Assembly: GCA_016721005.1 (NCBI GenBank)
Contig: JADKJM010000008.1
Span: 186,001 to 250,000 of the forward strand
Origin: Flavobacteriales bacterium
GTDB taxonomy: Bacteria; Bacteroidota; Bacteroidia; Flavobacteriales_F; PHOS-HE28
Direction of reading: 5' to 3'
Length of the DNA stretch: 64,000 nucleotides
This document shows positions 60,296 through 64,000 of the stretch, piece after piece (positions within the stretch are counted from its first letter, which is position 1; each line of letters starts with the position of its first letter). The translations under genes were made by a program, and so were the position numbers. Below the pieces are notes generated by a model. The model was not told the DNA's origin and searched no databases. It saw nothing but the letters and a program-made list of their open reading frames with translations.

Positions 60296-60591
60296 GTGAA
60301 ATTCTACTGGGTCTATTTCATGGCCAACGCCCGCAATACCACACTCTACGTGGGCGTTACGAACAACATTGAACGGCGCGTGAAAGAACACAAAGAGCAC
60401 CTGGGCCCGCGTTCATTCACGGCACGATACAACGTGGAGAAGCTGGTGGGGTACGAGGCGCACGAGAGCATGTCGCGGCGATCGCGCGAGAGAAGCAATT
60501 GAAGGACTGGAAGCGCGCGTGGAAGGACGAATTGATCACGAAGGAGAACCCGGAGTGGAAGGACCTGGCAGCAGAGGGGAATTTCGGGTGA
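60296..60591 (+). pseudogene. GIY-YIG nuclease-family gene, frameshifted
   Basis: From GTG 60296 the frame encodes MKFYWVYFMANARNTTLYVGVTNN and IERRVKEHKE, the GIY-YIG core (here YWVYF...YVGVT). Near 60473 the frame ends prematurely. Restoring one base there continues with AREKQLKDWKRAWKDELI to a stop at 60589-60591, the usual C-terminus of this short family. The gene is thus broken by a one-base deletion, or the base is a sequencing error. Function of these small proteins is unclear; a decayed copy is at 55515. Confidence 0.85.
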
Positions 60592-60609
60592 GGCGAATTG
60601 CGGCTAGGG

Positions 60610-60640
60610 GTGACGAGATTGCGGCGTTCGCCGCAATGAC
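60610..60640. repeat. Palindromic dispersed repeat
   Basis: TGACGAGATTGCGGCGTTCGCCGCAATGACG is the same palindrome class with TT/AA replacing CT/AG at matching positions in both arms. Confidence 0.8.
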
Positions 60641-60692
60641 GACTGCGTGGAGGCGCCGTGACGGCTGCCATGGTTTCGCGATCCCTTTCGTG

Positions 60693-60765
60693 AGCCTCCT
60701 GTCAGAATTGAACTGACGACCTGCTCATTACGAATGAGCTGCTCTACCGCTGAGCTAAGGAGGCT
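60693..60765 (-). tRNA. tRNA-Thr (CGU)
   Basis: On the minus strand a 73-base cloverleaf is visible. The acceptor stem AGCCTCC/GGAGGCT is perfect. The D-arm contains AGCTCAGCGGTAGAGC. The anticodon loop TTCGTAA gives CGU, reading ACG threonine codons. The T-arm contains GTTCAATTC. No CCA is encoded. Confidence 0.95.
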
Positions 60766-60858
60766 TGTCCCCCGCCACCCGGAAGGTTCCGGTTAGCGGG
60801 GCGCCAAATGTATCCAACTATTGATCCCACGGACCAATGGCTCCTTCAGACAGAAGTC

Positions 60859-60954
60859 TCACACGGAGGCACAGAGGCACGGAGCGATCCCGACGCCATC
60901 GAAGAGATCGACCATAAGAACTCGCATTCTCCGTGGCTCTGTGCCTCCGTGTGA
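60859..60954. repeat. 26-bp inverted repeat with 44-base loop
   Basis: Arms at 60859-60884 and 60929-60954 (TCACACGGAGGCACAGAG... and its complement) differ by one base. It sits between the tRNA and the end of the T9SS propeller gene, whose transcript it may terminate. Repeats of this CACAGAGGCACGGAG style are widespread in bacteria. Confidence 0.85.
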
Positions 60955-60985
60955 CCTCCATTCACCTTCTGCTATGTGAGCAATG

Positions 60986-62266
60986 TCAGCGCTTCACGAA
61001 GCGCACCGGCGCATGCCCGAGCGCGTGCACGGTGTATGAACCGGGAGCGAGTTCCCCTACCGCGATGCGCTGCGTTAGGGTGTTGTTCGTTCCAACGCGC
61101 TTCACCACGCGACCGGCAGCATCCATGATGGCGATGCTCACCACCGGAGCGCCGGTGAAGCTGAGGGTGATCTCCTCCATGGCCGGGTTCGGGTAGAGGG
61201 CGATGCGGTCCTTAACGGGTTCCACTACCCCGGTGCTGAGGCGGATGTCCAGTGCGAGGTTGCCCGCGCTCATGGCGGCGGGTACGGAACTGATCGTGCT
61301 GCCGTCGGCATTCAACACCAGCAGATCACCGGTGCTGAAGAAGTCGGTGGTGGTGGCGTAGAGCACGTGGTTGATCGGATCCTCGATCAAGCCATACACG
61401 GCCGGACTGCCGGTGAGCGTATCCAACACGCTGGCGGTGCTGAGCGCGTATCGCGCCAGTTCGTTCTGGCTGTATTCCATGAAGTAGATCTTCCCTTCGG
61501 CATAGGCCGATGCGGAGCAGCCGCTGTTCAAAGCCACGTCGTGGGTGTAGGTCAACCCCGCGCCGCCTAGGTCGATGGCGCTGATGCTGCTGCCGGAGAA
61601 GTCGGTGTTGTTGAAGCTGTGCAACGCGCCGTCCACCACGAAGAGCTTCTCCGGGTTCAGGCCGTTGGCACCAAGGTCGATCTCATCGGCGTAGGTCTGC
61701 GCGAGCAGATCCACCACGCCCACTTTGCCCACGAGGTTGGCCCAATCGAAGGCGTTGTTCACCGCGAGGTAGGCCATGTCGCCCACCACCACCACATCCT
61801 CGGCGCTCATCGTGAGGCCATCGGTGGGTTCGAGTGTCCAGAGCAGGTCGAGCGTTTGCTTGTCACGCACTTCGAAGTAGTGGTCCAGTCCGCCGAGCTC
61901 GCCGCGTGTGAGCAGGAGCCGATCACCCCAGACCGCGAGCTTGCGCACGCCTTGGATCAAGGTCATGCCGGTCTCGGCGTAGGTATTGGCATCGTAGCGC
62001 AGAATGCGATCATCCGCAGCCACGTAGACGGAACCGCCATCCACGAGCACATCGCTGCCGAAGCGCGGACCGCTGATGGTGACCACTGTGGTGTAGGTCC
62101 CGGCAATGGGATCATAGCTGCCCAAGGTCACGGGCACCAACTGGCCACCGCCATTGATGTAGTCGTAGTAGCCTTCGCTCAGCGCGAAGACCTGGTGTAC
62201 CTGCTGTTGCGCGCCTGCGAACAGTGCCACACCGAGAGCGAGAGAAGAGAGGAATGAACGGTACAT
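60986..62266 (-). CDS. B12-riboswitch-controlled beta-propeller protein with T9SS tail
   Basis: It encodes 426 residues with a signal peptide (FLSSLALGVALFAGA-Q). Residues about 25-345 are repeated beta-strand blades (GSVYVAADDRILRYDANTY, DMAYLAVNNAFDW, KLFVVDGALHSFNN, NHVLYATTTDFF) like YncE/DUF5074 propellers, the class that includes BtuG-type cobalamin-binding surface proteins. The C-terminus is a T9SS type A sorting domain (LYPNPAMEEITL, GSYTVHALG). A cobalamin riboswitch lies 116 bases upstream on the same strand. I infer a surface cobalamin or corrinoid capture protein delivered by T9SS instead of as a lipoprotein. No btuB or transporter is adjacent, and binding is not shown. Confidence 0.82.
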   Translation of the reverse strand: MYRSFLSSLALGVALFAGAQQQVHQVFALSEGYYDYINGGGQLVPVTLGSYDPIAGTYTTVVTISGPRFGSDVLVDGGSVYVAADDRILRYDANTYAETGMTLIQGVRKLAVWGDRLLLTRGELGGLDHYFEVRDKQTLDLLWTLEPTDGLTMSAEDVVVVGDMAYLAVNNAFDWANLVGKVGVVDLLAQTYADEIDLGANGLNPEKLFVVDGALHSFNNTDFSGSSISAIDLGGAGLTYTHDVALNSGCSASAYAEGKIYFMEYSQNELARYALSTASVLDTLTGSPAVYGLIEDPINHVLYATTTDFFSTGDLLVLNADGSTISSVPAAMSAGNLALDIRLSTGVVEPVKDRIALYPNPAMEEITLSFTGAPVVSIAIMDAAGRVVKRVGTNNTLTQRIAVGELAPGSYTVHALGHAPVRFVKR

Positions 62267-62284
62267 GCTATTGGGTTTAGGTGT

Positions 62285-62303
62285 GCTGCGTTCACCGCGC
62301 AGC
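62285..62303 (-). promoter_or_regulatory. Possible riboswitch expression-platform hairpin
   Basis: GCTGCG pairs with CGCAGC over a seven-base loop, 18 bases before the propeller gene's ATG. It could hide the ribosome entry site in the ligand-bound state. Confidence 0.4.
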
Positions 62304-62382
62304 GTTCATGAGGTGAAACCACAGGGATGATGGACGCCTACCGCAAGCGATCCGACCATGGTCCCGTGGCCGTTGTCTTGCG

Positions 62383-62557
62383 TAGAGGCAGGTCTTCTGA
62401 CTCACCACCCTTGCCGCGTACACCTTCCCGTCCTTCGGCTCCGCTGAGGATGGCAAAGCATCCCGGAGTTGAACAGTGGCTTCAGTACACGGCGTCAGCG
62501 GTTCACAGCTGCGGGAACAGCTCCCGGTTCACACGGGATTCCCTCTTTCCACCTCCC
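62383..62557 (-). promoter_or_regulatory. Cobalamin riboswitch
   Basis: On the minus strand the conserved landmarks appear in order: GGGAATCCCGTGTGAACCGG, GCTGTTCCCGCAGCTGT, GCCACTG, GGACGGGAAGG and GTGAGTCAGAAGACCTGCC. Together they match the AdoCbl-class aptamer core, including the B12-box region. It ends 116 bases before the propeller gene, which it presumably represses when B12 is plentiful. Confidence 0.93.
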
Positions 62558-62607
62558 CCCTCCTTGCGGACGGGATCGGTACCACTACGCGGGGCCGAAT
62601 GTAATTG

Positions 62608-63270
62608 CTAGCTGCCGCCGAACCGGAAGGCGAGCGATAGTTGAGCAATGAGGCCCGCCGTTCGCAGCTTGGCGCTGTAGAAATCCGTTACGCTGGCATC
62701 GTTGTATTCCATCGCACGCAACTCCAGGTTGGTCACGAGGTAACGCAGGTCGAAGCCGATGCCCACATGGTCACCAATACCGAAAGCGAAACCGGAGCCT
62801 AGGCCGAACGCACCGCCGGAGTACCGGGCATCCACCTTCGCGCCCGGCGTATCATCCACGATATGCAGGGCTACACCGCCAAGTTGAGCGGACGCGGTCC
62901 AAGCGATCCGCTCCCCATTGATCAGGTACAAGCGAGGTTCGAGGGCCACGTTGATGAAGCCATTGGTCTGGTCGGATGCGGAGTCCGGCACATAGCGACC
63001 GGGTTCGATAAGGAAGCCAAGTGTGAAGCGGTTACTGATCGCCCCGGCGATCTGGATCGGCACCGAGGTGGTCACCGCACCGTCGGTATCCGTGCCCTTG
63101 AAACCGAACAAGGAATACTTCAGTTCCGTGGAATGGGCGCCCGCCGATCCGCCGATCGATAGGTGGATACGGCCTTTCTGGTTGTACTGCGCCAAGGCGG
63201 AAGCGAACGGTAGGAGACCGATGAGCAGTGCAGCGAAATAGCGCATGGTCGAACGGATTGATGAGTTCAT
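62608..63270 (-). CDS. Outer-membrane beta-barrel protein
   Basis: It encodes 220 residues from the ATG at 63268-63270; a second ATG at 63246 begins right at the signal peptide (MRYFAALLIGLLPFASALA-Q). Alternating strands (HLSIGGSAGAHSTELKYSLFG, FINVALEPRLYLING, GSGFAFGIGDHVGIGFDLRYLV) end in LSLAFRFGGS, typical of porin-family outer-membrane barrels. Function is unknown. It is not under the riboswitch, which lies downstream of its stop. Confidence 0.82.
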   Translation of the reverse strand: MNSSIRSTMRYFAALLIGLLPFASALAQYNQKGRIHLSIGGSAGAHSTELKYSLFGFKGTDTDGAVTTSVPIQIAGAISNRFTLGFLIEPGRYVPDSASDQTNGFINVALEPRLYLINGERIAWTASAQLGGVALHIVDDTPGAKVDARYSGGAFGLGSGFAFGIGDHVGIGFDLRYLVTNLELRAMEYNDASVTDFYSAKLRTAGLIAQLSLAFRFGGS

Positions 63271-63433
63271 GATGTCCCAAAGATGAGGTCTTCTGTGCGG
63301 GGAATGGATCCCAAGGATGAGGCCGATGGAGATCACACGGGGTTTACATCGGTCGCGCCTCGCACTACATTCGCCCCCCGCCGATAGCGATCGTCCATGT
63401 GGATGTGTTGCTTCAGGCACTGAGAGCGAACCG

Positions 63434-63643
63434 ATGGAGCAGAAGAACAGCAGCCCCGCCGACGGCGAGGCAACCCCGGCAGAGCAGACCCAAGTGAAGG
63501 AACGCACGTACGCCATGTACGTGCAGGGCGGCGAGCTTGGCTTCGACCCGATGAAGGAGTTGAACCTCCCCGGCAGCTATGATGAAGTGGTCTCGCGCTT
63601 CAAGCGCCTGCAAGGCAGCCGCGCAATGGAATCGCTGAACTGA
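63434..63643 (+). CDS. Small hypothetical protein
   Basis: It encodes 69 residues from ATG 63434 (MEQKNSSPADGEATPAEQ). A longer frame to 63317 is Arg-rich and unlikely. The C-terminal half (YVQGGELGFDPMKELNLPGSYDEVVSRFKRLQG) looks folded and helical. A good terminator follows. Family not recognised. Confidence 0.6.
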   Translation: MEQKNSSPADGEATPAEQTQVKERTYAMYVQGGELGFDPMKELNLPGSYDEVVSRFKRLQGSRAMESLN

Positions 63644-63662
63644 CCACGAACCACTGACCTAC

Positions 63663-63691
63663 AAGAAGCCCTGGCGATGCCGGGGCTTCTT
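63663..63691 (+). terminator. Terminator after the 69-residue gene
   Basis: AAGAAGCCC pairs with GGGCTTCTT over an inner GGC/GCC stem, 20 bases past the stop. Confidence 0.88.
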
Positions 63692-63726
63692 CGTTTCGCA
63701 TGCTCGCTTGTATCGGTGGATCATAG

Positions 63727-63887
63727 TCGAGATTCCGGGTCAAGCCCGGAATGACGATTTACATGGAGCATGGAACGGGTGCGGAGGCCGCGCCCTTTCC
63801 GCGTTCCTCTCCGGCGTCACTGCGGGCACGACCCGCAGTCTTGATACTCGGGGCTGTCATTCCGGGCTGGACCCGGGATCTCGCTAG
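63727..63887. repeat. Three palindromic dispersed repeats at the window end
   Basis: Palindromes at 63727-63756 (GATTCCGGG...CCCGGAATGACG), 63813-63845 (CGTCACTGCGGG...CCCGCAGTCTTG) and 63855-63887 (GTCATTCCGGGC...CCCGGGATCTCG) belong to the classes seen above. Beyond 63888 no gene is supported. Confidence 0.8.
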
Positions 63888-64000
63888 GGCCCCTCCTGAT
63901 GGATCCCCTTGGAATTGCGGCGGCGGTCTTCCTAATTTCATACCCCTCACGCGCCGGTCGCCCTCGGACCTCCGCGGAAGGAAGACACTTCCGTTCCACC

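Overview
This window is a chromosomal segment from a high-GC member of the Bacteroidota, probably of the Flavobacteriales type. Six secreted proteins end in type IX secretion (T9SS) type A sorting domains with motifs such as FPNPF or YPNPA. Housekeeping gene order (thrS-infC-rpmI-rplT, gyrA, clpC) and abundant secreted TPR proteins and lipoproteins fit the same group. No genus can be named from sequence alone.

Layout. 0-3 kb: end of one T9SS protein, then a frameshifted S74-chaperone/T9SS surface protein. 3.2-6.4 kb: a 21-bp/147-bp tandem array, a fibronectin-III gene with an orphan LuxR-type helix-turn-helix gene, and an AT-richer island with a HEPN-like gene abutting an unknown gene. 6.6-9.6 kb: a four-helix-bundle gene, small hypotheticals and an IS630-type element splitting a hypothetical gene. 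10-13.9 kb: glmM, a cysteine desulfurase, a lipoprotein and an FMN reductase. 13.9-17.4 kb: a large PNGase F-like T9SS protein. 17.8-21.2 kb: rplT, rpmI, infC and thrS. 21.3-32 kb: TPR proteins, DoxX, an FG-GAP/T9SS protein, a HerA-like ATPase, a zinc metallopeptidase, a lipoprotein, an SRPBCC/GyrI-like protein and a dipeptide epimerase. 32-37.5 kb: gyrA and clpC, divergent. 37.8-40.8 kb: a Spy-like protein, an FAD oxidoreductase, an MprF C-terminal fragment and a DUF1003 protein. 41.39-43.0 kb: a block with no T at all, almost certainly an assembly or sequencing artefact. 43-52.2 kb: acetyl-CoA synthetase, a HAD-like protein, a secreted unknown, folD, a DinB/YfiT-like protein, two toxin-antitoxin pairs and ffh. 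52.4-55.4 kb: an FMN glutamate-synthase-like protein and a fatty acid desaturase. 55.4-64 kb: an accessory, repeat-rich zone with palindromic dispersed repeats, a 65-bp tandem array beside a second fibronectin-III gene, GIY-YIG copies in decay, a tRNA-Thr, and a cobalamin riboswitch controlling a T9SS-sorted beta-propeller protein.

How it fits together. The core genes serve translation, protein targeting, cell-wall precursor synthesis, one-carbon metabolism and acetate activation. Around them sit T9SS cargo genes and decaying mobile or repeat material. The most informative regulated locus is the B12 riboswitch at 62.4-62.56 kb. It lies upstream of a propeller protein whose length and repeat pattern recall BtuG-type surface cobalamin-binding proteins, but which carries a T9SS tail instead of a lipoprotein signal. 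Several intact-looking families are broken by single-base shifts (S74 protein, IS630 transposase, GIY-YIG nuclease). Some of these may be sequencing errors, given the artefact at 41-43 kb.
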